Positions 23,317 to 31,936 of a stretch of DNA of 50,817 nucleotides are shown here, piece after piece. This DNA is from Acidimicrobiales bacterium (GTDB lineage Bacteria; Actinomycetota; Acidimicrobiia; Acidimicrobiales; JACCXE01): assembly GCA_035546775.1 (NCBI GenBank), contig DASZWD010000055.1, positions 1-50,817 of the forward strand, in the 5' to 3' direction. Within the stretch, counting starts at the first letter, position 1; each line of letters starts with the position of its first letter. Below the pieces are notes generated by a model. The model saw nothing but the letters and a program-made list of their open reading frames with translations, was not told where the DNA came from and did no database searches. The translations under genes and the position numbers were made by a program.

Positions 23317-25957
23317 CGGCACCTACGACCGACGAGGCGACGACGACGCCGCGGAAGATCGCATCGGCTGCCTGGTTCGCCGTCTTGGCGGTCGTCGCGT
23401 CGGTGGCGACGAGTGCGATCTGGCGCAGCAGGTCGACGAGCTGCTTGATGTTGCGCACGAAGTCGCCGCCGGTGATCCCGTCACCCAGCAACTCGTGCAG
23501 CGGTTCGCCCATGGCCCAGGCGTAGGCGACGCCGACGAAGCCTTCGTCGACGTCGCGGGTGATCGGCAGGTGCGCCCGCTTCTCCAGCCCGACGAGCCGC
23601 GCCAGGTGCGACTCGATCTCGGTGATGCGGGCGTTGAGCCCGGCCGGGACGGGCAGGAGGGCGACGTCGGTGCCGCGCGCCTCGAAGGTGAACACCGAGA
23701 CGAGACCGGCGAGCTCGGCGGGCCCGAGGCCGTCGAGGATGCCGGCCGTGACGCAGTCGGCGATCAGCAGGTCGCACTCGTGATACAGCCGGGCGAGGCG
23801 CTCGCCGGCGGCGGTCAGGGCCCATCCGTCGACGAAGCCGAGTTCGGCGAGCACGGTCAGCACGCGATCGAGCTGGCGGCCCAGCGACGCCTCGTCGTTG
23901 CGCCGCTGGCGGCGCTCGGCGGCGAGGCTGCGTTCGAGCCGGTCGACCCGCCCGAGCGCCCGCAGGTGCTGCGCGGCGTCGGGACACGCGGCCACCGGGT
24001 GCATCGTCGCCAGCCGTTCTGCGGGCGTCCGGCCGCGGGCGCGCGATCGACCCCCTTGCCACTTCGGGGTGTACGTCTTCACGTCGTCGGGCTCGACGAC
24101 CTCCGCCTGGCGCACGAGGTCTCCAGCGGCACGCAGGAACCGCGCCGCCGTGGGATCGAACGGCGTGGGCAGCTTGATGTGCCCGGCGCGCCGCGGCGGG
24201 ACGGGAAAGTCCTTCACCCGCAGCTGCAGCCGCCGCCCGTCGTCGGTGACGACGGGCAGGTGCAGCCCGCTGAGTCCCTTGCCGCGGGGCGGGCCGAGCA
24301 CGGCGACGCGTCCCTTGGTGCGATGGCTCGGCACGATCACGATGTCCCCGGGCCGGAGCCGGTTCATGGCGTCGACGACGAGGCGGGCGTCGGAGGGCGC
24401 GTCGCGGCGAGCCGCGTCGGCCTCGGCGACGAGCAGTCGGTACTCGCGGACGTCGCCGCGCTCGCACTCGGCCTGCGCCCGGGCGCGGGCGATGTCGTGC
24501 ACGAGCCGCTCGATGGCGGCCTCCTGCTGCACCACGACGCGGTCGGCCCGGTACTGCGCAAAGCTCAGGTTGAGCAGATGGCGCGCTTCGTCGGGGGCGT
24601 AGCGCCGGACGAGATTGGCCGCCATGTTGTACGTCGGGCGAAACGACGATCGCAGCGCGTACGTGCGCCGCGACGCCAGGGCCGCCACCTGTTCGAACGA
24701 CACGAACGGCGACCACAACACGACGGCGTAACCCACGTCGTCGAGCCCGCGACGCCCGGCGCGCCCGGTGAATTGCGTGTACTCCCCCGCCGTGAGCATT
24801 TCGTGACGGTCGCCGGTGAACTTCGTCAGCTTCTCGATGACCACCGAGCGAGCCGGCATGTTGATGCCGAGCGACAACGTCTCGGTAGCGAACACCAGCT
24901 TCACCAACGCGGCGGCAAAGAGCGCTTCCACGGCCTCCTTCATCGGCGGCACGAGTCCGGCGTGGTGCGACGCCACGCCCATTTCCAACCCGGCGAGCCA
25001 GGCGTCGTAGCCGAGGGCGTCGAGGTCGGCGTCGGAAAGACCGGCGAGGTGCTGATCGGCGACGGCGCGGATCTGATCGCGTTCGGTCGGCGACGTCAGC
25101 CGCAGCCCGGCGTTCACGCATTGGCGCACCGCCTCGTCGCAACCCTTGCGACTGAAGATGAAGTAGACCGCGGGCAGCATCTCGTGATCGTCGAGCACGT
25201 GGGCCACCTCGACACGCCGCGGCGTGTAGACCTTGCGCCGCCGCCCGCTGCGCTCGTTGCGGTCGGTGCGGCTGTCGAGACGGGCGGCGAAGCGGTTGGG
25301 CAATCCGTCGACGAAGGTCGGCACGAGGTGCATGCGTTCGGAATCACGCTCTCCCGCCAGGTACAGGTGCTCGAGTTGGACGGGCCGGGTCTCGTCGATG
25401 ATGGCGTCGGTGGCGCCGCGCACGGTGCCGATCCAGTCGGCGACGTCCTCGGCGTTGCTCACCGTCGCCGACAGGCACACGAGGTCGACCGACGTCGGCA
25501 GGTGGATGATCACCTCCTCCCACACTGCGCCCCGGTACGGATTCTGGAGGTAATGGACTTCGTCGAGCACAACCCAGCGCAGGCTGTCGAGGTTGCTCGA
25601 GCGGGCGTAGATCATGTTGCGCAGCACTTCGGTCGTCATGACGATCACGTCGGCGTCGGGCCGCACGACGGTGTCGCCGGTGAGCAGGCCGACGCGAGCA
25701 GAACCGTGGCGGGCCACGAGGTCGTTGAACTTCTGGTTCGACAGCGCTTTGAGCGGCGTCGTGTAGAACGCGCGCGCGCCCTCGGCGAGCGCGCACTCGA
25801 TGGCGTACTCGGCCACCACCGTCTTGCCCGATCCCGTGGGCGCGGCGACGAGGACGGAGTGGCCCTGGTCGATGGCGTTCATGGCGTCGGACTGGAAGGC
25901 GTCGAGCGCGAACGCCAGCCCCGCCTCGAACTGGTGGCGCACGCTCGCCGCGGTCAT
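23306..25957 (-). CDS. helY: Ski2/Mtr4-like DEAD/DEAH-box helicase (HelY)
   Basis: An 883-residue superfamily 2 helicase. Motif I is APTGSGKT (39-46), Ia TTPLKALSNQKF, II VVLDEVHYLQNP (DEVH), III CLSATVSNAEDV, and motif VI TGRAGRRGLDDVGYAV. The C-terminal third holds the DSHCT domain (LYHECDLLIADCVTAGILDGLGPAELAGLVSVFTFE). Proteins of this Ski2 group unwind RNA; the actinobacterial one is HelY, next to tatC in mycobacteria as here. ATG 25957 overlaps the tatC stop as ATGA; the longer frame upstream is a tatC shadow. Confidence 0.95.
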   Translation of the reverse strand: MTAASVRHQFEAGLAFALDAFQSDAMNAIDQGHSVLVAAPTGSGKTVVAEYAIECALAEGARAFYTTPLKALSNQKFNDLVARHGSARVGLLTGDTVVRPDADVIVMTTEVLRNMIYARSSNLDSLRWVVLDEVHYLQNPYRGAVWEEVIIHLPTSVDLVCLSATVSNAEDVADWIGTVRGATDAIIDETRPVQLEHLYLAGERDSERMHLVPTFVDGLPNRFAARLDSRTDRNERSGRRRKVYTPRRVEVAHVLDDHEMLPAVYFIFSRKGCDEAVRQCVNAGLRLTSPTERDQIRAVADQHLAGLSDADLDALGYDAWLAGLEMGVASHHAGLVPPMKEAVEALFAAALVKLVFATETLSLGINMPARSVVIEKLTKFTGDRHEMLTAGEYTQFTGRAGRRGLDDVGYAVVLWSPFVSFEQVAALASRRTYALRSSFRPTYNMAANLVRRYAPDEARHLLNLSFAQYRADRVVVQQEAAIERLVHDIARARAQAECERGDVREYRLLVAEADAARRDAPSDARLVVDAMNRLRPGDIVIVPSHRTKGRVAVLGPPRGKGLSGLHLPVVTDDGRRLQLRVKDFPVPPRRAGHIKLPTPFDPTAARFLRAAGDLVRQAEVVEPDDVKTYTPKWQGGRSRARGRTPAERLATMHPVAACPDAAQHLRALGRVDRLERSLAAERRQRRNDEASLGRQLDRVLTVLAELGFVDGWALTAAGERLARLYHECDLLIADCVTAGILDGLGPAELAGLVSVFTFEARGTDVALLPVPAGLNARITEIESHLARLVGLEKRAHLPITRDVDEGFVGVAYAWAMGEPLHELLGDGITGGDFVRNIKQLVDLLRQIALVATDATTAKTANQAADAIFRGVVVASSVVGADDD

Positions 25958-26700
25958 CGCTTCAGCAGACGCCCGATCAGGATCGACAGCTCGTAGAAGA
26001 GGCACATCGGGATCGCCATGCCGAACAGCGAGTACGGGTCCTGGCTCGGCGTGATCACCGCCGCGGCCACGAAGATGATCACGATCGCCGGCCGCCGCCA
26101 GGAGCTCAGCTTCTTGCTGGTGACGGCCCCGACGAGTTCGAGGAACACGAGGAGGACGGGAAACTCGAACGCGAGGCCGAACGCCAACATCACCTTCAGG
26201 AAGAACGAGACGTACTCCTTCGGGCTGAAGATCTCCTGGAGACCCGACCCACCGATCTGGATCAGGAACTGCAGCGCCTTGGCGAAGGTCAGGTAGCCGA
26301 TGAGGACGCCGAAGAAGAACAGCCCCGTCGACGCCGCGATGAATGGGACGGCGTAACGCTTCTCCTTCTTGTGCAACCCGGGCGTGATGAAGCGCCAGAT
26401 CTCCCACAGCACGACGGGGCTGGCGATCATCAGTCCGCCGTACCCGGCAATCTTGAGCCGGACCGCGATGCCTTCGAGCGGCGACGTGATGAACAGCTTG
26501 CAGTTGCCGTGGCGCACGGCGCAGTACGGATGCACGAGGAAGTGCAGAATCCGGTAATAGAGCAGGAACGCCACGACGGCGCCGACACCGATAGCGATCA
26601 CGGAAATGAACAGCCGCTGGCGCAGCTCCGTGAGGTGCTCCACCAGCGTCATGGCGGCGAAGTCGGTCTGGTCGGCGGCGGTGGCCGCCTCGTCGGCCAC
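25954..26700 (-). CDS. tatC: Sec-independent protein translocase TatC
   Basis: A 248-residue six-helix membrane protein, the receptor subunit for twin-arginine signal peptides. It begins MTLVEHLTELRQRLFISVIAIGVG, whose EHLTELRxR is the TatC hallmark, and shows SPLEGIAVRLKIAGYGGLMIASPVVLWEIWRFITPGLHKKEKRY, the conserved first periplasmic and cytoplasmic loops. FGLAFEFPVLLVFL (helix 4, conserved FxxExP) and RRPAIVIIFVAAAVITPSQDP are also typical. Start is GTG 26700, six bases after the tatA stop. It forms one operon with tatA and helY. Confidence 0.96.
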   Translation of the reverse strand: MADEAATAADQTDFAAMTLVEHLTELRQRLFISVIAIGVGAVVAFLLYYRILHFLVHPYCAVRHGNCKLFITSPLEGIAVRLKIAGYGGLMIASPVVLWEIWRFITPGLHKKEKRYAVPFIAASTGLFFFGVLIGYLTFAKALQFLIQIGGSGLQEIFSPKEYVSFFLKVMLAFGLAFEFPVLLVFLELVGAVTSKKLSSWRRPAIVIIFVAAAVITPSQDPYSLFGMAIPMCLFYELSILIGRLLKR

Positions 26701-26706
26701 GCGCGG

Positions 26707-27006
26707 TTACGCGATCTCTTCGCCGGATGAGGACGCCGGTGGTTCCGGTGGCAGCGCGGGAGGCGGTGCCGTCGGCGGCGTCGGGCTGGGGATCGCCGGT
26801 GGCCCCGGCGGTTCGGTCTGGTTGACCTCGTTTTCGAGCTGCGACATGGCGTCGCGCATCTCGGCCTGCAAGCCGCCGGTGACCTTGCGGAACTCCGCCA
26901 TCGCCTTGCCCATCGACCGGGCCGCCTCGGGCAGTCGGTTCGGACCGAGCACCAAGAGCGCGACGATGAGCACCACGATGATCTCGGGTCCTCCGATGTT
27001 TCCCAC
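26707..27006 (-). CDS. tatA: Sec-independent protein translocase TatA/TatB
   Basis: A 99-residue protein with the TatA/B layout: a short N-terminal membrane helix (PEIIVVLIVALLVLGPNRLPEAAR), the conserved FGP-like hinge (LGPNRLP), an amphipathic helix (SMGKAMAEFRKVTGGLQAEM), and a Pro-rich acidic tail. Glu8 in the helix (GGPEI) is the TatB-like feature, but the position before tatC matches mycobacterial tatA, so A versus B is open. The start is GTG 27006 with TAGATT six bases before it. Confidence 0.92.
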   Translation of the reverse strand: MGNIGGPEIIVVLIVALLVLGPNRLPEAARSMGKAMAEFRKVTGGLQAEMRDAMSQLENEVNQTEPPGPPAIPSPTPPTAPPPALPPEPPASSSGEEIA

Positions 27007-27012
27007 AGTAGG

Positions 27013-27018
27013 AATCTA
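27013..27018 (-). promoter_or_regulatory. -10-like TAGATT, probable leaderless promoter of tatA-tatC-helY
   Basis: On the minus strand TAGATT is followed by six bases and the GTG at 27006. There is no ribosome site. It would drive tatA, tatC and helY. Confidence 0.45.
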
Positions 27019-27056
27019 CGCCGCTGCTAGTGCGGCCAGATGATCACGCCGCCGAA

Positions 27057-27434
27057 TTAGGCGGCGTGGCCACGCTCGTCGCGGGCGACGAGCTCTTCGA
27101 CGGCGGCGAACCAGTCGTCGGTGCCGAGCAGATCGTGGAAGGCGAGAATGTCGTCATAGCTGATCGGATCGCCGGCGTGCTCTTCGGCGAGTTCGCTGGG
27201 CAAGCTCCAGTCGGTGAGGCTGATGCCACTGGCGACGAGCAGGTCGAGCAGTCGTTGGTCGGCCGGCTTGACGACGACGGTGCCGCACTCGGGGCAACCG
27301 AAGCTGTAAGAACCCTCACCAGTGGTCGAGCAGCGACGGGCGTGGAGCGCAGTGCCCGGCAGTTCGACGTCGCCGCACGAAGGACAGCTGGCTCGCACGA
27401 GCGCCACCAGCGGCTCGGTATTGCGTCCATCCAT
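27057..27434 (-). CDS. zinc-ribbon protein of unknown function
   Basis: A 125-residue protein. ATG 27434 is chosen because AAGGAG lies nine bases upstream, one of the best ribosome sites in the window; the longer frame has none. The N-terminal half contains two CxxC pairs, CPSCGD and CPECGT, about 40 residues apart, with an extra Cys in RRCSTTGEG, so one zinc ribbon is expected. The C-terminal half is acidic and helical (PISYDDILAFHDLLGTDDWFAAVEELVARDE). I do not recognise a family. A role as a small zinc-binding regulator is possible but unproven. Confidence 0.75.
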   Translation of the reverse strand: MDGRNTEPLVALVRASCPSCGDVELPGTALHARRCSTTGEGSYSFGCPECGTVVVKPADQRLLDLLVASGISLTDWSLPSELAEEHAGDPISYDDILAFHDLLGTDDWFAAVEELVARDERGHAA

Positions 27435-27464
27435 CGTGCGTCTCCTTGCGGGTTGTTGTTGCGT

Positions 27465-27480
27465 GATTGTTGAGACAATC
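27465..27480. promoter_or_regulatory. palindrome in the divergent region between zinc-ribbon and GDPD genes
   Basis: GATTGT-TGAG-ACAATC: a 6-bp perfect inverted repeat with a 4-base spacer, 31 bases upstream of the zinc-ribbon ATG. It may be an operator. The rest of the 120-base gap is AT-richer than its surroundings, as expected for promoters. Confidence 0.3.
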
Positions 27481-27554
27481 CTGTGCCGAATGCCCGATTT
27501 CTGGCTATGCCTCATCTGTGGGGTTTTGGACTCACCCGAAGTGACTAGTCAACG

Positions 27555-28265
27555 ATGGCGCACGTGGATTCGTTACAGCGCCCGCCCATAGCCTTCGCCC
27601 ACCGCGGTGCGCGCGCCCACGCGCCCGAAAACACGCTGGAAGCCTTCAAACTCGCACGAAAACTGGGTGCGACGGGCTTGGAGAGCGACGTGTGGGTGAC
27701 CGCGGACGGTGAGGTCGTCCTCGATCATGACGGAGTAGTCCGCGGCGGATTGCGCCGCCGCTCGGTGCGCGATGTCGTTCGCGCCGACCTGCCGGCCCAC
27801 ATCCCGACGCTCACCGAGTTGTACGAAACGTGCGGCACCGACTTCGAATTGTCCCTCGACGTGAAGGACGTCGCCGCCTTCGCCCGCACCGTCGAAGTAG
27901 CCGACGGGTTCGGGGCGACGGGGCGGTTGTGGCTGTGCCACCCGGACTGGGAGGTCGTCGCCCGCTGGCGTGAACACAGCGCCGCGGTGCGTCTCGTCGA
28001 CTCCACTCGGCTGCGCAAGATCTCCGAAGGCCCGGAGCGCCGCGCCGCCACGCTGCAGAAGGTCGGCATCGACGCGCTGAACATGCACTGGACCGACTGG
28101 AACGCCGGGCTCGTCACCCTGCTCCATCGCTTCGAACGTCTGGCGTTCGCTTGGGACGCTCAGCAACCCCGCGCCCTCGCCCGCACCTTCGCCTACGGCA
28201 TCGACGCCGTCTACAGCGACCACGTCGACCGCCTCATGGAAGCCCTAGCCGACCAACTCCGCTAA
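27555..28265 (+). CDS. glycerophosphodiester phosphodiesterase
   Basis: A 236-residue GDPD-family TIM barrel. The catalytic segment AFAHRGARAHAPENT gives His16 and Arg17; ESDVW gives Glu43 and Asp45; LDHDG gives His58. All five are the family's metal and acid/base residues. It lacks a signal peptide, so it is cytoplasmic. It would split glycerophosphodiesters to glycerol-3-phosphate and an alcohol. At 236 residues it is a normal length for the UgpQ type. It is monocistronic and converges on lepB across a 59-base gap holding a strong hairpin. Confidence 0.93.
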   Translation: MAHVDSLQRPPIAFAHRGARAHAPENTLEAFKLARKLGATGLESDVWVTADGEVVLDHDGVVRGGLRRRSVRDVVRADLPAHIPTLTELYETCGTDFELSLDVKDVAAFARTVEVADGFGATGRLWLCHPDWEVVARWREHSAAVRLVDSTRLRKISEGPERRAATLQKVGIDALNMHWTDWNAGLVTLLHRFERLAFAWDAQQPRALARTFAYGIDAVYSDHVDRLMEALADQLR

Positions 28266-28273
28266 CTGCTCGC

Positions 28274-28322
28274 AAACTTGTGTTCTGTGGCACCCGTTTC
28301 GGGTGCCACAGAACACAAGTTT
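28274..28322. repeat. 23-bp perfect inverted repeat between convergent genes
   Basis: Arms 28274-28296 and 28300-28322 are perfectly complementary over 23 bases around a TTT loop, filling nearly all of the gap between the GDPD stop and the lepB stop. Each arm begins or ends with AAACTTG/CAAGTTT, so both strands give a stem closed by T-rich ends. It could be a bidirectional terminator, but it is far longer than usual and the T-tracts outside are short. Confidence 0.7.
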
Positions 28323-28324
28323 GG

Positions 28325-28852
28325 TTAAAGGCCGCCCCAGCGGCTGGGGGGCCAGACGCGGAAGTAGGCGTGGCCGATGATCGAGGACTTTTTGATCGGG
28401 CCGAAGTACCGGCTGTCGCGGGAGTTGCTGCGGTTGTCGCCCATGACCCATACGTCGCCCTTCGGGATCGTCACCTGCCCGTCCATGATCGTCTGGGTGC
28501 CTGGGACGAGGTACGGCTCCTTGATGGCGACGCCGTTGACCAAGAGCTGGCCGTCGCGGGCGGAGACCGTCTGACCCTCCGTGGCGATGACGCGCTTGAT
28601 GAGGTCCTTTATGGCGGCGGCTTCTTCACCCGGAGGGCGCTTGAAGACGACGATGTCGCCGACGTGCGCCGACCTGTTGCGCTTGTTGACCAGCACGCGG
28701 TCACCGACGAGCAGTGTCCGCTCCATCGACACCGACGGGATGCTGAACGCTTGCACGACCGTCGCGCGCAGCAGCGTCGCCGCGAGGAACGCCGCGATGA
28801 TGACGACGGCCCATTCGATGATCTGGCGGCGGGTATTGGATCCGTCGGACAC
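28325..28852 (-). CDS. lepB: signal peptidase I
   Basis: A 175-residue type I signal peptidase. A single N-terminal helix (IIEWAVVIIAAFLAATLLRATVV) is followed by box B FSIPSVSMERTLLVGDRVLVNK with nucleophile Ser42, box D KDLIKRVIATEGQTV with general base Lys86, and box E GDNRSNSRDSRYFGPI. It cleaves Sec and Tat signal peptides on the outer membrane face, fitting the nearby tat genes. GTG 28852 is preceded at eight bases by TAGCGT, whose TAG is the stop of the upstream gene. Confidence 0.96.
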   Translation of the reverse strand: MSDGSNTRRQIIEWAVVIIAAFLAATLLRATVVQAFSIPSVSMERTLLVGDRVLVNKRNRSAHVGDIVVFKRPPGEEAAAIKDLIKRVIATEGQTVSARDGQLLVNGVAIKEPYLVPGTQTIMDGQVTIPKGDVWVMGDNRSNSRDSRYFGPIKKSSIIGHAYFRVWPPSRWGGL

Positions 28853-28860
28853 GGCGGCGC

Positions 28861-28866
28861 ACGCTA
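28861..28866 (-). promoter_or_regulatory. -10-like TAGCGT overlapping a stop codon, before lepB
   Basis: On the minus strand TAGCGT starts with the stop codon (TAG) of the DUF3866-type gene and ends eight bases before the lepB GTG. This allows a separate leaderless lepB transcript. Confidence 0.4.
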
Positions 28867-29877
28867 TCTGTCAACTAGCGCCGCGGCGTACGCGCCCGCG
28901 GCCGCAGCGAACTCGAACGCCCGCGGGTCGTCGCCGGGCGTGCGGCCCATGGTGGTGGGCGTGATGCCGCGGCGGTGCAGAAAGGTCACGGCGTCGGGCT
29001 CGTCGACGTCGGCGACGAACGCGTGCGGCCCCAGGTCCGGGAGGCCTTCGGTGCCCGACGGGACGGCCACGAACACGGGCGAATGCGTCGCGGTCGTTAG
29101 CGCGACGATGCTGTGGTCGCTCACGAACTGATGGCGCGGGCGAGGATCGGCGTCGGACACGCGCAAGGCGGCAACGGCGCGACCCCCCAGATCGTTCGTG
29201 GCGTCGATGATGCCCCCGACCTCGATGCCCGAGTAGCCGAGCACCGTGCCCGTCCCAACGGAGCCCGGACCCATGCCGGCGAGGATGACGTCGGCCCGCA
29301 GGCTGTGCTTCGCGACGGCCAGCCCCGAACGCACGTTGACCGCTTCGAGATCGCCGCCGAACGCGTGGCCGGCGGTCACCGTAGCGTCGACGACGCCTTC
29401 GTACACGAGGTCGGCGACGAGATCCGACAGCGCCAGCGGCAACGCTGCCGCGTCGGTCATCACGTAGACGACTCGCAGCCGCTCGTCGTACGCCTTGATC
29501 GCCGCGGCGGCGCACGCCAACTGGCTGTGCAGTGCCAGCGCGACGACCGGGGTGCCCTCGAGCGTCGGCGGTGCGTCGTCGCGTTCCTCCGCGACTCCAG
29601 TGTCGGCCTGCAGGCTCGTGTAGCGCAGCTTGATGACGTGGCCGCCGGATTCGGTGGCCACCGAGCCGCGCGCCAGATTCCAGTGCACGAAGTGCCAGCC
29701 GCCGGTGCCAAGGCCGAGTTCGACGGCGGTGGTGTTGACCACCACCTTGTCGCCGACGGCTACCTCACCTACGAGTTGCGTCAGGACGTAGGACGGCTCG
29801 CCGTCGACTTCGACGCGTTGCAGGCCGCGCCGGGCACTGAGAATTTCCGTGACGGTGCCGGTCTTGTACGACGGCAT
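28864..29877 (-). CDS. DUF3866-type protein
   Basis: A 337-residue protein that resembles the DUF3866 family of Actinomycetota and relatives. It starts with a small beta domain (YKTGTVTEILSARRGLQRVEVDGEPSYVL; VAVGDKVVVNTTAVELGLGTGGWHFVHWNL), then alpha/beta segments: VVALALHSQLACAAAAIKAY, VVYVMTDAAALPLALSDLV, and a Gly-rich loop ADVILAGMGPGSVGTGTVLGYSG. No signal or membrane helix is seen. The function is unknown. It lies three bases downstream of pafA and upstream of lepB. Confidence 0.82.
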   Translation of the reverse strand: MPSYKTGTVTEILSARRGLQRVEVDGEPSYVLTQLVGEVAVGDKVVVNTTAVELGLGTGGWHFVHWNLARGSVATESGGHVIKLRYTSLQADTGVAEERDDAPPTLEGTPVVALALHSQLACAAAAIKAYDERLRVVYVMTDAAALPLALSDLVADLVYEGVVDATVTAGHAFGGDLEAVNVRSGLAVAKHSLRADVILAGMGPGSVGTGTVLGYSGIEVGGIIDATNDLGGRAVAALRVSDADPRPRHQFVSDHSIVALTTATHSPVFVAVPSGTEGLPDLGPHAFVADVDEPDAVTFLHRRGITPTTMGRTPGDDPRAFEFAAAAGAYAAALVDR

Positions 29878-29880
29878 CGG

Positions 29881-31239
29881 CTACAACGAGGCAATGAGGC
29901 GATCGACGCGATCGTCCTTCGACTTGAACGGGTCCTTGCACAGCACGGTGCGCTGCGCCTGATCGTTCACCTTCAGATGCACCCAGTCGACGGTGTAATC
30001 GCGGCGGCGTTCCTTGGCCTTGCGAATGAAATCGCCACGAAGCTTGGCCCGCGTCGTCTGCGGCGGGTTCTCGCGGGCGTTTTCGATGTCGGCGTCTTCG
30101 ACCATGCGCTCTACGGCGTTGGCGTTCTGCAGTTTGTAGAACACACCGCGCGTGCGGCTGACGTCGTGGTACTGCAGGTCGAGCAGGGCGACGCGCGGGT
30201 GGCCAAGGGGTATGTCGTACTTGGCGCGGTACTTCTCGACGAGGTTGTGCTTGATCACCCAGTCGCACTCGCGGTCGAGGGAGAACGGATCCTTCTCGAG
30301 GCCTTCGAGGCAGTGCTTCCACATCTTCATCGCCTGGGTCTCGTGCGGGTGCAACTCATGCGTCTTGGCGTAGCGCTCGGCGCGGGTGAGGTACTCGAAC
30401 TGGATGTCGAGCGCCGATGCCTCGCGGCCGTTGGCCAGCTTGACGCGCCGGGTGCAGGTGATGTCGTGGCTGATCTCTCGAATGGCGCGGATCGGATTCT
30501 CGAGGGTCATGTCGCGCAGCACGACCTTGGGGTCCTCGAGCATGCGCAGCAGGATTGACGTGGCGCCGATCTTGAGGAACGTCGTGTACTCGCTCATGTT
30601 GGAATCGCCCACGATCACGTGGAGGCGGCGGTACTTCTCGGCGTCGGCGTGCGGCTCGTCGCGCGTGTTGATGATCGGGCGGCTGCGCGTGGTGGCCGAC
30701 GACACGCCTTCCCAGATGTGTTCGGCGCGCTGGGCGAGGCAGAACACGGCGCCCCGCGACGTCTGGAGGACCTTGCCGGCGCCGGCGTAGATCTGGCGGG
30801 TGACGAAGAACGGGATCAGGACTTCGGAGAAGTGACCGAAGTCGTCGCGTCGCGACGTCAGGTAGTTCTCGTGGCAGCCGTACGAGTTGCCCGCGGAGTC
30901 CGTGTTGTTCTTGAACAGGTACACGACGCCGCGGATGCCCTCCTGGCGCAGCCGCTGCTCGGCTTCGATCACGAGACCCTCGAGCGTGCGCTCTCCCGCC
31001 TTGTCGTGGATGACGAGATCACCCACGGTGTCGCACTCCGGCGTGGCGTATTCGGGGTGACTGCCGACGTCGAGATACAGGCGGGCGCCGTTCTCGAGGA
31101 ACACGTTCGAGGAACGCCCCCACGACACGACGCGCCGGAACAGGTAGCGAGCGACTTCGTCAGGGCTGAGCCGGCGCTGACCACGCAAGGTGCACGTGAC
31201 GCCGTACTCGTTCTCGAGACCGAATATCCGCCGCTCCAT
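29881..31239 (-). CDS. pafA: Pup-protein ligase PafA
   Basis: A 452-residue Pup ligase. It starts [20 protein letters not shown], with Glu9 as a metal ligand, and has [17 protein letters not shown] with Asp57 at the place of the catalytic Asp. [27 protein letters not shown] and [17 protein letters not shown] are nucleotide- and glutamine-synthetase-like elements. PafA joins the Pup C-terminal Glu to substrate Lys with ATP. It lacks the Dop loop, which separates it from Dop. A -10-like TACCGT lies eight bases upstream of ATG 31239. Confidence 0.96.
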   Translation of the reverse strand: MERRIFGLENEYGVTCTLRGQRRLSPDEVARYLFRRVVSWGRSSNVFLENGARLYLDVGSHPEYATPECDTVGDLVIHDKAGERTLEGLVIEAEQRLRQEGIRGVVYLFKNNTDSAGNSYGCHENYLTSRRDDFGHFSEVLIPFFVTRQIYAGAGKVLQTSRGAVFCLAQRAEHIWEGVSSATTRSRPIINTRDEPHADAEKYRRLHVIVGDSNMSEYTTFLKIGATSILLRMLEDPKVVLRDMTLENPIRAIREISHDITCTRRVKLANGREASALDIQFEYLTRAERYAKTHELHPHETQAMKMWKHCLEGLEKDPFSLDRECDWVIKHNLVEKYRAKYDIPLGHPRVALLDLQYHDVSRTRGVFYKLQNANAVERMVEDADIENARENPPQTTRAKLRGDFIRKAKERRRDYTVDWVHLKVNDQAQRTVLCKDPFKSKDDRVDRLIASL

Positions 31240-31247
31240 TACCTGGA

Positions 31248-31253
31248 ACGGTA
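31248..31253 (-). promoter_or_regulatory. -10-like TACCGT before pafA
   Basis: On the minus strand TACCGT lies in the 19-base gap after prcA, eight bases before the pafA ATG. It would let pafA be transcribed separately and leaderless. Confidence 0.4.
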
Positions 31254-31258
31254 CAGAG

Positions 31259-31936
31259 TCATGAGAGCAGGGATGTGGCTTCGCCGTCTTCGATGCGACG
31301 AAACGCCCGGCGGGGAGCTTCGCGGTCGAGTACGGCGATCTCGAGGTCTTCGGCGTTGAGGGTGCGATCGGGCCCGGCGAGCGCCTTCACGAGGCTCTGC
31401 AACGCGGCGGCTAGCGGTGCTCCCTCGGTGAAGGACTCCTTGAGCCGTTCGGTGATCGCGTCGGAGTCGCCGCCGAGCACGGCGAAGCCGTCTTCGTCGG
31501 TCACGGTGCCGTCGTAGAGGATGTGGAACAGCTGATCGTCTGCGGGAGTGTTGCCGACTTCGGCGACGAGGATCTCGATCTCGAAGGGCTTCATCTCGTG
31601 GGTGAACACGAGACCGAGCTGCTGGGCGTACAAGTTGGCCAGCGCCCGGGCATCGACGTCCTCGCGGCTGTAGGTGTAGCCCTTGACGTCGGCGTGCTGC
31701 ACACCGGCCTGGCGCAACTGGTCGTACTCGTTGTAGCGGCCGACGCCGGCGAAGGCGATGCGGTCGTAGATCTCGGAGATCTTGTGCAGGTTCGTCGACG
31801 GGTTCTCGGCGCAGAGGAGAATGCCGCCCTCGAACACGGCGGCGACCGCGGCGCGCCCGCGGGCAATGCCCTTGCGGGCGTAGTCCGCCTTGTCCTTCAT
31901 GAACTGCTCGGGCGCGACGTAGAACGGCATGCTCAT
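31259..31936 (-). CDS. prcA: 20S proteasome alpha subunit PrcA
   Basis: A 225-residue alpha-type subunit. It starts [31 protein letters not shown], the usual bacterial PrcA N-terminal gating segment and H0 helix. [26 protein letters not shown] is the K-I-x-x-I-x-D region typical of alpha subunits. There is no propeptide or catalytic Thr, so it forms the outer, gating ring. It overlaps prcB by four bases (ATGA), and GGGGGG upstream serves as ribosome site. Confidence 0.96.
   Translation of the reverse strand: MSMPFYVAPEQFMKDKADYARKGIARGRAAVAAVFEGGILLCAENPSTNLHKISEIYDRIAFAGVGRYNEYDQLRQAGVQHADVKGYTYSREDVDARALANLYAQQLGLVFTHEMKPFEIEILVAEVGNTPADDQLFHILYDGTVTDEDGFAVLGGDSDAITERLKESFTEGAPLAAALQSLVKALAGPDRTLNAEDLEIAVLDREAPRRAFRRIEDGEATSLLS

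Noticed and set aside
23153-25996. 947-codon plus-strand open frame
   Set aside because: Antisense to helY with all helicase motifs; no recognisable domain.
28151-29131. Frames reading through the long palindrome (both strands)
   Set aside because: They translate the hairpin arms as similar peptides on both strands, a symmetry artefact, and continue antisense to lepB and the DUF3866-type gene.
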